Positions 16,646-25,109 of a DNA stretch of 64,000 nt are shown here, in pieces. Each line of letters begins with the position of its first letter. The stretch's first letter is position 1. The position numbers and the translations under genes were made by a program. The DNA is from Drouetiella hepatica Uher 2000/2452 (lineage in GTDB: Bacteria > Cyanobacteriota > Cyanobacteriia > Elainellales > Elainellaceae): NCBI GenBank assembly GCA_019359505.1, contig JAHHHD010000003.1:186001-250000 (forward strand), in the 5' to 3' direction. Below the pieces are notes generated by a model, which searched no databases, was not told the DNA's origin, and saw only the letters and a program-made list of their open reading frames with translations.

Positions 16646-17674
16646 ATGCAGACCTATGACAATACCGACGTGAAATATGATTGGTGGGCAGGAAATGCCC
16701 GCTTCGCCAACCTGTCTGGATTATTTATTTCAGCCCATGTGGCTCAGGCAGCTCTAATTACGTTTTGGGCAGGGGCTTTCACCCTGTTTGAAATTTCCCG
16801 ATTTAATCTTGCTCAACCCATGGGGGAACAGGGGCTAATTCTTTTGCCTCATCTGGCAACTCTTGGCTGGGGGGTAGGAGATGGCGGTCAGATTGTCGAT
16901 ACGTATCCCTACTTTGTCGTGGGTGCAATTCACTTGATTTCATCGGCTGTGCTGGGAGCGGGTGCGTTATTCCACGCATTCCGGGCACCCGAAAATCTCA
17001 AAACCGCAACGGGTCAAGCCAAAAAGTTTCACTTTGACTGGGATAATTCCAAGCAATTGGGGTTGATTCTGGGGCATCACCTGCTGTTTTTGGGGGCAGG
17101 TACGCTGTTGCTGGCGGCTAAAGCCATGTATTGGGGAGGGCTTTATGATTCAACAACGCAGACGGTTCGCGTTATCACATCACCCACACTGAATCCAGCC
17201 GTAAATCACGGCTATCAGACTCACTTTGCGAACATTAGCAGTCTGGAAGATCTGGTCGGCGGACATATTTTTGTTGGGGTGATGCTAATAGCTGGTGGCA
17301 TCTGGCATATTTTAGTGCCTCCATTGAATTGGGCGAAAAAGGTTCTGATCTTTTCGGGTGAAGCGATCTTGTCCTATTCTCTGGGTGGAATTGCCCTAGC
17401 GGGGTTTGTAGCGGCTTACTTCTGCGCAGTGAACACGCTAGCCTATCCACCGGAATTTTATGGGGCACCTCTAGAAGTCAAGTTGGGTGTCGTGCCTTAC
17501 TTTGCAGATACGGTAGGTTTACCCTCAGGTGCCCACACGTCTCGCTGCTGGCTTGCTAACGCTCATTTCTTTTTAGCGTTCTTCTTTTTGCAAGGTCATC
17601 TCTGGCACGCACTACGGGCGATCGGCTTTGATTTTAGACGAGTCGAACGTGCCCTTAACTCTGTAGAGGTTTAG
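16646..17674 (+). CDS. isiA: Iron-stress chlorophyll-binding protein IsiA (CP43')
   Basis: 342 residues, the normal IsiA length, with six membrane helices and conserved His ligands for chlorophyll (for example [39 protein letters not shown]). It lacks the large lumenal loop of CP43. Under iron starvation IsiA forms antenna rings around photosystem I in the thylakoid membrane and dissipates excess energy. The ATG at 16646 has AAGGAGA 9 nt upstream. isiB follows in the same direction, with a stable hairpin between them. No C-terminal PsaL-like fusion is present. Confidence 0.96.
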   Translation: MQTYDNTDVKYDWWAGNARFANLSGLFISAHVAQAALITFWAGAFTLFEISRFNLAQPMGEQGLILLPHLATLGWGVGDGGQIVDTYPYFVVGAIHLISSAVLGAGALFHAFRAPENLKTATGQAKKFHFDWDNSKQLGLILGHHLLFLGAGTLLLAAKAMYWGGLYDSTTQTVRVITSPTLNPAVNHGYQTHFANISSLEDLVGGHIFVGVMLIAGGIWHILVPPLNWAKKVLIFSGEAILSYSLGGIALAGFVAAYFCAVNTLAYPPEFYGAPLEVKLGVVPYFADTVGLPSGAHTSRCWLANAHFFLAFFFLQGHLWHALRAIGFDFRRVERALNSVEV

Positions 17675-17692
17675 TTCTTTTCCTGACGCTAT

Positions 17693-17723
17693 GGGGAGTT
17701 CCATAGATTGTCTGGAACTCTCC
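17693..17723 (+). terminator. Intercistronic hairpin between isiA and isiB
   Basis: GGGGAGTTCCA (17693-17703) pairs over 11 positions (one G-U) with TGGAACTCTCC (17713-17723) across a 9-nt loop. It lies 19 bp after isiA and about 70 bp before isiB. A pyrimidine-rich stretch follows but no true T-run, so partial termination or 3'-end stabilisation of isiA mRNA is likely. Confidence 0.7.
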
Positions 17724-17795
17724 TCTCTTCATTCACCATTCGATTCTATTTGTTCACAAATAGAAAACGATCGAGAAATTTATCTAGGGGGAAAT

Positions 17796-18308
17796 ATGGC
17801 AAAGATCGGTTTATTTTACGGTACTCAAACTGGAAACACTCAAACCGCCGCAGAGATAATCCAAAAAGAATTGGGCGGATCTAGCGCTGTAGATTTACAT
17901 GACGTATCGACTGTCGATACGACTGATTTTGAGGGTTACGAGTTTATCATTATCGGTTGTCCTACCTGGAATATTGGCGAACTGCAAAGTGACTGGGAAG
18001 GCTTCTATGATGAGCTAGAAGCGATCGCCTTCACGGGTAAAAAAGTGGCGTATTTTGGTGTGGGCGATCAGGTGGGCTACGCTGACAACTTTCAGGACGC
18101 AATGGGAATTTTGGAAGAGAAGATTTTATCTCTGGGAGGTACAACAGTAGGCTGCTGGTCTACGGACGGCTATGACTTCAATGAGTCGAAAGCGGTTAGG
18201 GATGGGAAGTTTGTGGGACTGGCGATCGATGAAGATAACCAGTCAGAACTGACGGACAGCCGAATCAAGTCTTGGGTAACACAACTCAAGCGAGAGTTTG
18301 GTCTGTAG
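17796..18308 (+). CDS. isiB: Flavodoxin IsiB
   Basis: 170 residues. The true start is the ATG at 17796 with AGGGGGA upstream. Longer upstream extensions run through the isiA-isiB spacer. It is a long-chain flavodoxin: FMN phosphate loop FYGTQTGNTQ at the N-terminus, CPTWNIGELQSDW around the isoalloxazine ring and the loop insertion FGVGDQVGYADNFQDA. It replaces ferredoxin as a soluble electron carrier from photosystem I when iron is scarce. It is co-transcribed with isiA. Confidence 0.97.
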   Translation: MAKIGLFYGTQTGNTQTAAEIIQKELGGSSAVDLHDVSTVDTTDFEGYEFIIIGCPTWNIGELQSDWEGFYDELEAIAFTGKKVAYFGVGDQVGYADNFQDAMGILEEKILSLGGTTVGCWSTDGYDFNESKAVRDGKFVGLAIDEDNQSELTDSRIKSWVTQLKREFGL

Positions 18309-18334
18309 AAAATTGCACATGAAGTGAGCCTTAA

Positions 18335-19093
18335 ATGTCTAAATTGCCAGAAGTTCTGCCGGATGTTGTTTGGTTGAGCGTTAGTCCAGCTTTGCGCCAG
18401 TTCGATCGCCCTTTGCTAAGCAGACTATCGCAGTCTCATAGCGTGGCGCGATGGGAGTACTCTCAGACGTTAGATGAACCCAACTCATTTGACGCTGCCT
18501 TGGTTTTACTCCATGACTATTTGAAGCATCAACCTCGCCCGATTCACCTCATTGGGCATAGCACGAGCGGGCTGCTGGGCTTGCTTTATGCCCGCCAGCA
18601 TCCAGAGCGGGTCAAATCACTAACGCTGTTGTCAGTCGGGGTGTATCCGGCAGTAGACTGGCAGGCTCACTACTACGCTCAAGCGCAATTTCTGAGTTGC
18701 AGTCGTCTCGTGTTGCTCACCCAAATGGTTTACAACCTGTTGGGTCGCCAATCGCGATCGATCACTCAAGCTTGGGTCAAAGTTCTAGATCGAGACTTAT
18801 TGACATCACTCTCGCCCCATACGCTTTTCCAGCGAGTGAGTATCCCGCCCGGTGACGTTCCTGTCCCTCTGATGGTTTGTGGAGGGGCAGACGACATTGT
18901 TATTGACCCTAATTTGTTTCAAGGATGGCGGGATTGGGTTAAAGAGGGCGATCGCCTTTGGCTCTGCCCTAAAGGTGAATACTTCTTCCACTGCAACCAG
19001 TCGGCGCTGACGGGCGATCAGATCTCTAAATTTTGGTCATCATTACAGACTCCAACTCATCCTGCCTCTCGTACATCGTTCTCTCCATTCTAG
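18335..19093 (+). CDS. Alpha/beta hydrolase, third gene of the isi operon
   Basis: 252 residues, 26 bp after isiB. Alpha/beta hydrolase fold with nucleophile motif GHSTSG (Ser in HLIGHSTSGLLGLLYARQHPERV), an Asp in MVCGGADDIVIDPN and a late His (GEYFFHCNQ). The substrate is unknown. A hydrolase gene after isiAB occurs in several cyanobacteria and is sometimes called isiC. The role in iron stress is unproven. No signal peptide, so probably cytoplasmic. Confidence 0.85.
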   Translation: MSKLPEVLPDVVWLSVSPALRQFDRPLLSRLSQSHSVARWEYSQTLDEPNSFDAALVLLHDYLKHQPRPIHLIGHSTSGLLGLLYARQHPERVKSLTLLSVGVYPAVDWQAHYYAQAQFLSCSRLVLLTQMVYNLLGRQSRSITQAWVKVLDRDLLTSLSPHTLFQRVSIPPGDVPVPLMVCGGADDIVIDPNLFQGWRDWVKEGDRLWLCPKGEYFFHCNQSALTGDQISKFWSSLQTPTHPASRTSFSPF

Positions 19094-19103
19094 TCATTTG
19101 GTT

Positions 19104-19448
19104 ATGAATGAACCCTTACATTTTTTGTGTTCAGCTTGCCTCTATATTCTGTTGATGATGTTTCTCGTGGCGGTTTGTTTCGCGGTACAGGAGGGCATCA
19201 TCCGATTGCGACGGCTCCATCAAATTCCCTGTAGCCGCTGTGCTTTCTTTACGGGAGACTATCGGCTGAAATGTACAGTGCATCCCTGTAGAGCATTGTC
19301 GGAAGAAGCTATTAATTGCCTAGACTATGAGCCGATCGCTTTATCGCCAATTGCAGTATTACCACCGGGTTGTCTACGGGTAAAATGTTCGTCTAAAAAA
19401 CGGAGTCAGTCTGGAATCAGTTCATCTGCAGGCACGCTCTCTTCTTGA
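19104..19448 (+). CDS. Cys-rich membrane-anchored protein, function unknown
   Basis: 114 residues from ATG 19104, 10 bp after the hydrolase gene (an in-frame TTG lies two codons earlier). An N-terminal membrane helix (LYILLMMFLVAVCFAV) is followed by a conserved-looking Cys motif: PCSRCAFFTGDYRLKCTVHP, then CRALSEEAINCLDYEP. The Cys spacing suggests a metal or disulfide site. Probably the last gene of the isi operon, which would put it under iron control (inference). Its 3' end overlaps the convergent PAP2 gene by 43 bp. Confidence 0.75.
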   Translation: MNEPLHFLCSACLYILLMMFLVAVCFAVQEGIIRLRRLHQIPCSRCAFFTGDYRLKCTVHPCRALSEEAINCLDYEPIALSPIAVLPPGCLRVKCSSKKRSQSGISSSAGTLSS

Positions 19449-20158
19449 TTTTCTAGCGCATTGATTTCTAGTAGATTGGGGGGCTGAAAGTTCGGTCGCA
19501 CGATTAAGCTGACGCTAATTGCCCAAGCCAATGTCAGCATCCATCCTGCCAAAATATCGCTGGGATAGTGAACGCCCAGATAGAGTCGAGTCCAGCCGAT
19601 CGCCGTCACAAATAAGCTGCCCAGACCGATCGCCAATCCGCGCCAGCGAGTTTTCCACGCTAGCACAGTCAAAGCTACTACCAGCACCATGCTTGACATG
19701 GCGTGACCGCTAGGAAAAGAAAAACCATGGATCGAAGAATGCTCCCATAGGCTAGGGCGATCGCGGTGCAAAAATGCCTTAGCGCTCGTGTTGATCATGC
19801 CACATCCTATAGTGGTGATCAAAACATAGGTGAGCGATCGCCAGCGTCGATAAAACAGTAGAGACAAAGCAATTAACCCAACAGCCGGAAATACTCCCCA
19901 TGCTGTGCCAAAGTTGGTCAAGACTTTGGCGAAGGCATCTAGCTGAGGGCTAGCCATCCCATGCACCCCGTTCAGAATTGCGATGTCCCACTGAAGTCCG
20001 CCCTGGTGTCTCCAGATTACTAGCGCCAAGATGAGGAAAGCCTGTAAAGGAATCAGAACACCCAATAGCGCTACAGTGACTGACTGCCAATGGCGACTCA
20101 TCCATTGCTTGAGAAACTGATTAAAAGAATGAGGGCGTGAAAAACTGCCGTTAGCCAT
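19406..20158 (-). CDS. PAP2-family phosphatase (membrane phosphatidate phosphatase-like)
   Basis: 250 residues with about five to six membrane helices. The three PAP2 signature blocks are present: KAFLHRDRP (KxxxxxxRP), FPSGHAMSS (PSGH) and TRLYLGVHYPSD (SRxxxxxHxxxD type, with Thr for Ser). The fold dephosphorylates phosphatidic acid or undecaprenyl pyrophosphate at the outer face of the membrane. Which one applies here is not decidable. The last 43 bp overlap the convergent Cys-rich gene. Repeat A2 lies 45 bp upstream of the start. Confidence 0.92.
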   Translation of the reverse strand: MANGSFSRPHSFNQFLKQWMSRHWQSVTVALLGVLIPLQAFLILALVIWRHQGGLQWDIAILNGVHGMASPQLDAFAKVLTNFGTAWGVFPAVGLIALSLLFYRRWRSLTYVLITTIGCGMINTSAKAFLHRDRPSLWEHSSIHGFSFPSGHAMSSMVLVVALTVLAWKTRWRGLAIGLGSLFVTAIGWTRLYLGVHYPSDILAGWMLTLAWAISVSLIVRPNFQPPNLLEINALENQEESVPADELIPD

Positions 20159-20202
20159 GCCACCTCAGATTAATAAGAAATTCTTCAATGATTATTCTAC
20201 TG

Positions 20203-20299
20203 GTATGGCAACCGCCAAGGCGGTTAGGACGGAGACATTTTGGGTGGGGCGCGAAGCGCCCCACCCAAAATGTCCCAAGCAAACTGGCGATAGCTGTAT
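20203..20299 (+). repeat. Hairpin repeat family A, copy A2
   Basis: Begins TATGGCAACCGCCAAGGCGG, has the central palindrome ATTTTGGGTGGGGCGCGAAG and its complement, and ends AACTGGCGATAGCTGTATA. Its right end is fused to repeat B2. Confidence 0.9.
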
Positions 20300-20382
20300 A
20301 GCGCTACTTGCTTAGATCCAATGAGTTATTTTTTGAGGGTCGCGCAGCTCTCAAAAAATAACTCAATGACGTAATGCCATAT
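20296..20382 (+). repeat. Hairpin repeat family B, copy B2
   Basis: TATAGCGCTACTTGCTTAG ... TTATTTTTTGAGGG ... CTCTCAAAAAATAACTCAAT ... GTAATGCCATA. The palindrome tip is shorter than in B1. It begins within the last bases of A2. Confidence 0.85.
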
Positions 20383-20743
20383 TTGCTCTGAGAGGATGCC
20401 TTGGGTCTTTTAGGTAACTAGCCTGGTCAGAACAGCTATCTATTCTGACTAATCTATTCTGGCTAGCAGGGTAAAAGGCTGTGATTTGAGTCTGTGGTTG
20501 CGGTGTTTAGCGGTACCGTTTTACGGCTTTAGGTAGAGGATACAGCCTTTATTTCTCTGCTACTTTGCGTATGGAAATGCCTGTGATTGTAGAAAAACAT
20601 CTATGGGCAATTTTCAACGGCGTTGCTATGACACTTGCTTGAGTAAACTGAACATGAAAGGGTTGAACAAACCTATTAATTCCTGAGCCGCTGTTAATTC
20701 CCGAACTGCTTTTAACCCCTAAGCTACAACAGTCTAAAACTCC
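20383..20743. other. Leader region of the KaiC-like operon
   Basis: No gene. Three imperfect 18-bp direct repeats (TTAATTCCTGAGCCGCTG and variants) lie at 20676-20729, ending 14 bp before the start codon. They may be operator sites or simple duplication. Confidence 0.55.
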
Positions 20744-22192
20744 ATGCAACACGATCGTCTTTCAAGTGGAATCCTAGGACTAGATGAAGTGCTAGAGGGT
20801 GGGCTAATTCCTCAACAAGCTTACTTGGTGAGAGGAGGGCCTGGAGTCGGCAAAACTACGCTGGGTCTAGCGTTTTTGATAGCTGGTGCAGCGCTGGATG
20901 AGCCAACACTTTTTATCTCTCTAGGAGAATCTGAAGCCCAGCTGCGGTCAAATGCCAGTCGCTTAGGATTTGATACTAAAGGCGTTTCCTTTCTCGACCT
21001 TAGCCCTAGCTCTAGCTTTTTTACAGAAGTGGAAACTTACGATATCTTCTCTCCATCTGAAGTTGAGAGAGCGCCGACCACAGAGCGAATTGTGGAATGT
21101 GTGCAGCAGATCCAGCCGCGTCGGGTCTTCATTGATGCCATGACACAGTTTCGCTATCTATCGAGTGATGTATTCCAGTTTCGTAAGCAGGTTCTGTCTT
21201 TTTTACGGTTTTTGCTAGAGCAGGGAGCTACAGTTCTGTTTGCTTCTGAAAGCAATGTCGCTAATCCAGATGACGATCTGCAGTTTATGAGCGACGGCGT
21301 GATTGAGCTTTGCCAAGATGAAGGCGATCGCAGCGTTAGCATCACCAAATTTCGCGGTTCGTCCTTTCGAGCAGGTTCACACACCCTACGGCTGCTAAAG
21401 ACAGGTATGGAAGTGTTTCCTCGACTGCGCCCTGAGCAATATGAACAGAATTTTGCAATGGAGGTTATTTCGTCTGGTATCCCAGAGCTAGATCGGTTGC
21501 TGCATGGCGGCATTGAGCGCGGAACCATCACGGTTCTGACTGGCCCTACGGGAGTCGGCAAAACCTCTCTAGGTCTGCAATTTATGAAAGCTGCCGCAGA
21601 GCGTGGAGAGCGATCGGTACTCTACACGTTTGAGGAGCAGGTGGGCACTCTACTGCACAGAGCCGAGGCAATTAGCACTCCCGTACGGCAGATGATTGAA
21701 TCGGGCACCCTATCAATTGTGCCAATCGAGCCAATGGATCTTAGCCCGGATGAGTTTGCTAGCAGAGTGCGAGAGGAAGTAGACCAGCATCATGTTCGAG
21801 TCGTGATGATTGACAGCACTGCGGGTTATCAGCTATCAGTGCGAGGGACAGCGCTCATCACCCATCTGCATTCTCTCTGTAAGTATCTTCAGAATGTTGG
21901 CGTAACGGTCATCTTGGTGAATGAGACTGAAAGCATTACGGGAGACTTTCGCGTTACCGAAATTGGCATTAGCTATCTCGCCGACAACATTTTGTTTCTG
22001 CGCTATCTGGAGATGCAGGGTGAAATGCGTAAGGCGATCGGGGTGCTTAAGAAAAGGCTCTCTGATTTTGAACGGACGCTGAGAGAGCTAGACATTACCT
22101 CAGAGGGGATAAAAATAGGTCAACCCCTAGCGCATCTACGCGGACTGCTGAGTGGAATCCCAGAATGGGCAGACAAACGTCACCTCTTGTAA
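20744..22192 (+). CDS. KaiC-like tandem RecA-fold ATPase
   Basis: 482 residues with two RecA/KaiC domains. Domain 1 (about 1-235) has Walker A RGGPGVGKTT (Lys37). Domain 2 (about 240-470) has TGPTGVGKTS (Lys273) and the KaiC-type catalytic Glu pair FEEQ (297-298). The region matching KaiC Ser431-Thr432 reads GISYLADN, so the site would be Ser410-Tyr411 instead of Ser-Thr. The block RYLEMQGEMRKAIGVLKKR matches KaiC closely. It is shorter than clock KaiC (about 519), and no kaiA or kaiB is nearby. The next two genes encode a receiver protein and a hybrid kinase, suggesting a signalling ATPase rather than the core clock. Confidence 0.88.
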   Translation: MQHDRLSSGILGLDEVLEGGLIPQQAYLVRGGPGVGKTTLGLAFLIAGAALDEPTLFISLGESEAQLRSNASRLGFDTKGVSFLDLSPSSSFFTEVETYDIFSPSEVERAPTTERIVECVQQIQPRRVFIDAMTQFRYLSSDVFQFRKQVLSFLRFLLEQGATVLFASESNVANPDDDLQFMSDGVIELCQDEGDRSVSITKFRGSSFRAGSHTLRLLKTGMEVFPRLRPEQYEQNFAMEVISSGIPELDRLLHGGIERGTITVLTGPTGVGKTSLGLQFMKAAAERGERSVLYTFEEQVGTLLHRAEAISTPVRQMIESGTLSIVPIEPMDLSPDEFASRVREEVDQHHVRVVMIDSTAGYQLSVRGTALITHLHSLCKYLQNVGVTVILVNETESITGDFRVTEIGISYLADNILFLRYLEMQGEMRKAIGVLKKRLSDFERTLRELDITSEGIKIGQPLAHLRGLLSGIPEWADKRHLL

Positions 22193-22220
22193 TGCCTGAT
22201 GTGTAAGGTCTGAAGCCCTG

Positions 22221-22595
22221 ATGCCCAAAGCTCCTCCAAAAATCCTGATCCTCGATCGCAACCGTCACAACCTAACTTTGATGACGCAGTTTTTAGAGAA
22301 GCAGGGTTATCAGACTTTGCCCGTAATCTCTCTAGAGGAGGTTGCCCGCACCCTAATCCCCTCGAATACAATTAACCTGGCACTTATAGACATTACTGGG
22401 TTTGATTCCAGCGTTTGGACGGTATGCCAGCAGCTTCGTGAGCAGGGAATTCCTTTTTTAGTGGTTTCACCACGCCACCATTCTGCCATTCAGCAAGCAA
22501 GCATTGCCTCTGGAGCAATGGGGTTGCTAGGAAAGCCTCTAGCCATGCGGGAATTTGCACAGCTCATTCGGGATTTGCTGAAAGGATCAGAATGA
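22221..22595 (+). CDS. Single-domain receiver protein with degenerate acidic pocket
   Basis: 124 residues, a stand-alone REC fold. The phosphoacceptor position is Asp57 (ALIDITG) and the conserved Lys is in LLGKPL. The N-terminal acidic pair is reduced to Asp12-Arg13 (LILDRNRHN), so Mg2+ binding and phosphorylation may be weakened. No output domain. It sits 28 bp after the KaiC-like gene and shares a 4-bp ATGA overlap with the kinase gene, which indicates translational coupling and a three-gene operon. Confidence 0.85.
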   Translation: MPKAPPKILILDRNRHNLTLMTQFLEKQGYQTLPVISLEEVARTLIPSNTINLALIDITGFDSSVWTVCQQLREQGIPFLVVSPRHHSAIQQASIASGAMGLLGKPLAMREFAQLIRDLLKGSE

Positions 22596-24943
22596 ATCGG
22601 ATTTTACTGCTTCTGGAACACCGCGAGAACCGCCGTCTTTTATCGGAATGGCTTCAGCCTCGCTATCAGGTGATTGAGTTAGAACCAGACGCAGATGGCA
22701 TTGATGAGTCGCTGTTGTCGCAGTCTTTCGACCTATGCATTATTGGGCCTAGAACTTTAGATCAGCTCTGGCAGGCAGTACAAGTCCGACGCTCTGCCGA
22801 GCAGCCTGTTTTGCTGCCGTTTCTGCTGAGTACCAGTCGGCAAGGCGTAAAGTATGGAACGCGGTATTTGTGGAAAAGCATTGATGAACTGATTACTCAG
22901 CCGATTGAAAAGCTTGAATTGCAGGCAAGGGTTGAGATCCTGCTACGATCGCGCCAGCTTTCGCTACAGCTTCAAGCTTCCAAACAGATCACAGCAGAGC
23001 AGATTAAGGCTCGACAGCAGGCTGAAGTGAAACGAGATCGGGCTATCTCAGCTCAACGCTACAGCGATGAGCAGTTCCTCCAGATGGCTGAGATTATTCC
23101 TAGCGTGTTCTGGCTGTTTGATCTGCAAACTCAGCAAATGATTTATCTGAGTCCTGCCTATCAAGAGATTTGGGGACGTTCTCGTGAAGAGCTGTACGAC
23201 GATTTTAGTATCTGGATTGAGACAGTGCATCCTGACGATCGCCCACAGATGCGCACTGCACCCGAACGCTGTATCGCAAATGGTCGGAATGATGAAGAGT
23301 ATCGGATTATTCAACCTGATGGTGCGGTGCGCTGGATACGCGATCGCGGCTTTAGTTTGTATGACGCCCAGGGGCAGCCTTGTCGATTGGCGGGCGTTGC
23401 TGAAGACATTACCGATCGCAAATATACCGAGCTGGCTCTGCAAGAAAGTGAGCAGCGCTATCGAGATCTAGCGGAAGCCATGCCCCAAATTGTAGGGCTA
23501 ATGCAGCCTACAGGGGAGATTACCTATCTCAATCAGCAGTGGTATCGCTACACGGGGCTAAGTGAAGCCGAGTCGCTGGGGTTTGGCTGCTTTGTTGCCG
23601 TGCATCCAGACGATCGGGAGCGGATTGTGCAAAGTTGGCAACTGGCAGTGGCAGCTGGACAACAAGCTGAGGTGGAGTATCGGTTACGCCGTCGAGACGG
23701 GATGTATCGCTGGTTTGTGAGTCGAGCGGTGCCGCGCCATGATCGATCGGGTCAAATTGCCAGCTGGATTGGTACCGTCACCGATATTGACGATCAGAAG
23801 CGGGGACAAGAAGCGGCTGAACGCGCCAATCGCGTCAAAGATGAGTTTCTAGCGGTGCTGTCCCATGAGCTGCGTACGCCCATGAATCCCATTCTGGGCT
23901 GGGCAACATTGTTGCAACGCGGCAAGCTAGATGCCGCAAAAACGACTCAAGCGCTGGCGACGATCGAGCGTAATGCCAAACTTCAGGTGCAGCTGATTGA
24001 CGATCTGCTGGACATTTCCCGAATTTTGCGCGGTATGCTTACTCTAACGATGCTGCCCGTTGATTTATCGGCTGTGGTCATGAGCGCGATCGATACCGTG
24101 CGTCTTGCCATCGATGCCAAAGCCATTCGGCTTAATCTACGGCTTAGCCCAGAGGTGGGGTATGTATTGGGTGATACGACTCGGTTGCAGCAGGTCGTCT
24201 GGAATCTCATCACAAATGCCGTCAAATTCACGCCCGCTGACGGAGAGATTTCTATTGAGCTAATCCAAGTCGAAAACCAGGCTCAGATTCAAGTCAGAGA
24301 CAGCGGTAAGGGCATCCAACCCGACTTTTTGCCCCATGTGTTTGAGCATTTTCGTCAGGAGGATGGCGCAACGACCCGCAAATTTGGCGGCTTAGGATTA
24401 GGTTTGGCGATCGTTCGTCAAATAGTTGAGATGCATGGTGGCATGGTGAGGGTAGAGAGTCCCGGCAAAGATCAAGGCGCAACTTTTACCGTTTGTCTGC
24501 CGCTGATGTCTTCAAAAACCGCGCCGCAAGCATTAGAGCGATCGCCCCAATGTACGGGCGATCTGAGCGACATAAAAATTTTAGTTGTGGATGATGATCC
24601 TGACTCGCGGGAGTTCATTGCTTTTGCGTTAGAGCAAGCAGGCGCAACCGTCACGGTGGTCGGCTCTGGCAGCGAAGCACTTCAGTCCCTAATCCAATCT
24701 CCTCCTGATCTCTTGATCAGCGATATTGGTATGCCTGAAATGGATGGCTACGCGCTGATGCAGCAGATCCGAAGTCTGACGAGTCCTCAAGGAAAAATTC
24801 CGGCGATTGCGCTAACGGCTTACGCCGGGGAAGCTGATGAGCAGAGAGCCTACCAGGTGGGTTTTCAAAAGCATATGGCAAAGCCGATCGATCCGGTCGC
24901 TGGCGTTGCAGCTGTCTCTGAGCTAATACGGAGCCTAGCGTAG
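22592..24943 (+). CDS. Hybrid sensor histidine kinase with two PAS domains
   Basis: 783 residues, soluble. Order: a degenerate receiver-like domain (about 1-125), a coiled coil, PAS 1 (about 165-280), PAS 2 (about 285-405), HisKA with H-box LSHELRTPMNP (His425), HATPase with NLITNAVKF, DSGKGI and GGLGLGLAIV, and a C-terminal receiver with VVDDDPDSRE and ISDIGMPEMDGY. The C-terminal receiver has a complete acidic pocket, unlike the preceding gene product. PAS motifs DRPQM and DITDRKYTE are visible. The input signal is not evident. It is the third gene of the KaiC-like operon. Confidence 0.93.
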   Translation: MNRILLLLEHRENRRLLSEWLQPRYQVIELEPDADGIDESLLSQSFDLCIIGPRTLDQLWQAVQVRRSAEQPVLLPFLLSTSRQGVKYGTRYLWKSIDELITQPIEKLELQARVEILLRSRQLSLQLQASKQITAEQIKARQQAEVKRDRAISAQRYSDEQFLQMAEIIPSVFWLFDLQTQQMIYLSPAYQEIWGRSREELYDDFSIWIETVHPDDRPQMRTAPERCIANGRNDEEYRIIQPDGAVRWIRDRGFSLYDAQGQPCRLAGVAEDITDRKYTELALQESEQRYRDLAEAMPQIVGLMQPTGEITYLNQQWYRYTGLSEAESLGFGCFVAVHPDDRERIVQSWQLAVAAGQQAEVEYRLRRRDGMYRWFVSRAVPRHDRSGQIASWIGTVTDIDDQKRGQEAAERANRVKDEFLAVLSHELRTPMNPILGWATLLQRGKLDAAKTTQALATIERNAKLQVQLIDDLLDISRILRGMLTLTMLPVDLSAVVMSAIDTVRLAIDAKAIRLNLRLSPEVGYVLGDTTRLQQVVWNLITNAVKFTPADGEISIELIQVENQAQIQVRDSGKGIQPDFLPHVFEHFRQEDGATTRKFGGLGLGLAIVRQIVEMHGGMVRVESPGKDQGATFTVCLPLMSSKTAPQALERSPQCTGDLSDIKILVVDDDPDSREFIAFALEQAGATVTVVGSGSEALQSLIQSPPDLLISDIGMPEMDGYALMQQIRSLTSPQGKIPAIALTAYAGEADEQRAYQVGFQKHMAKPIDPVAGVAAVSELIRSLA

Positions 24944-25027
24944 GTCAAGCCTTGCTTAGGGCTTTTCAGTTCATTACGGTTCGCGTAAGCCCGAATCTTC
25001 CCATCACCCGCTAAAATTCTTAAGGAT

Positions 25028-25076
25028 GGGACAGCTTATTCACTGAGATAAATTATTCCTGTGAATAAGCTATCCC
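25028..25076 (+). promoter_or_regulatory. Long hairpin in the gltX leader
   Basis: GGGACAGCTTATTCAC (25028-25043) pairs with GTGAATAAGCTATCCC (25061-25076) over 16 positions with one mismatch. The 17-nt loop is AT-rich. No T-run follows. It lies 34 bp before the gltX ATG, so it could be a leader element, a 3' processing site of the kinase mRNA or a small repeat. Confidence 0.6.
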
Positions 25077-25109
25077 AGCATCAGGTTTTCCTAATTATCT
25101 TGAGTTTTT

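Noticed and set aside
20744-22192. Core circadian clock KaiC
   Set aside because: The product is shorter than clock KaiC, the phosphosite is Ser-Tyr and there is no kaiA or kaiB beside it.
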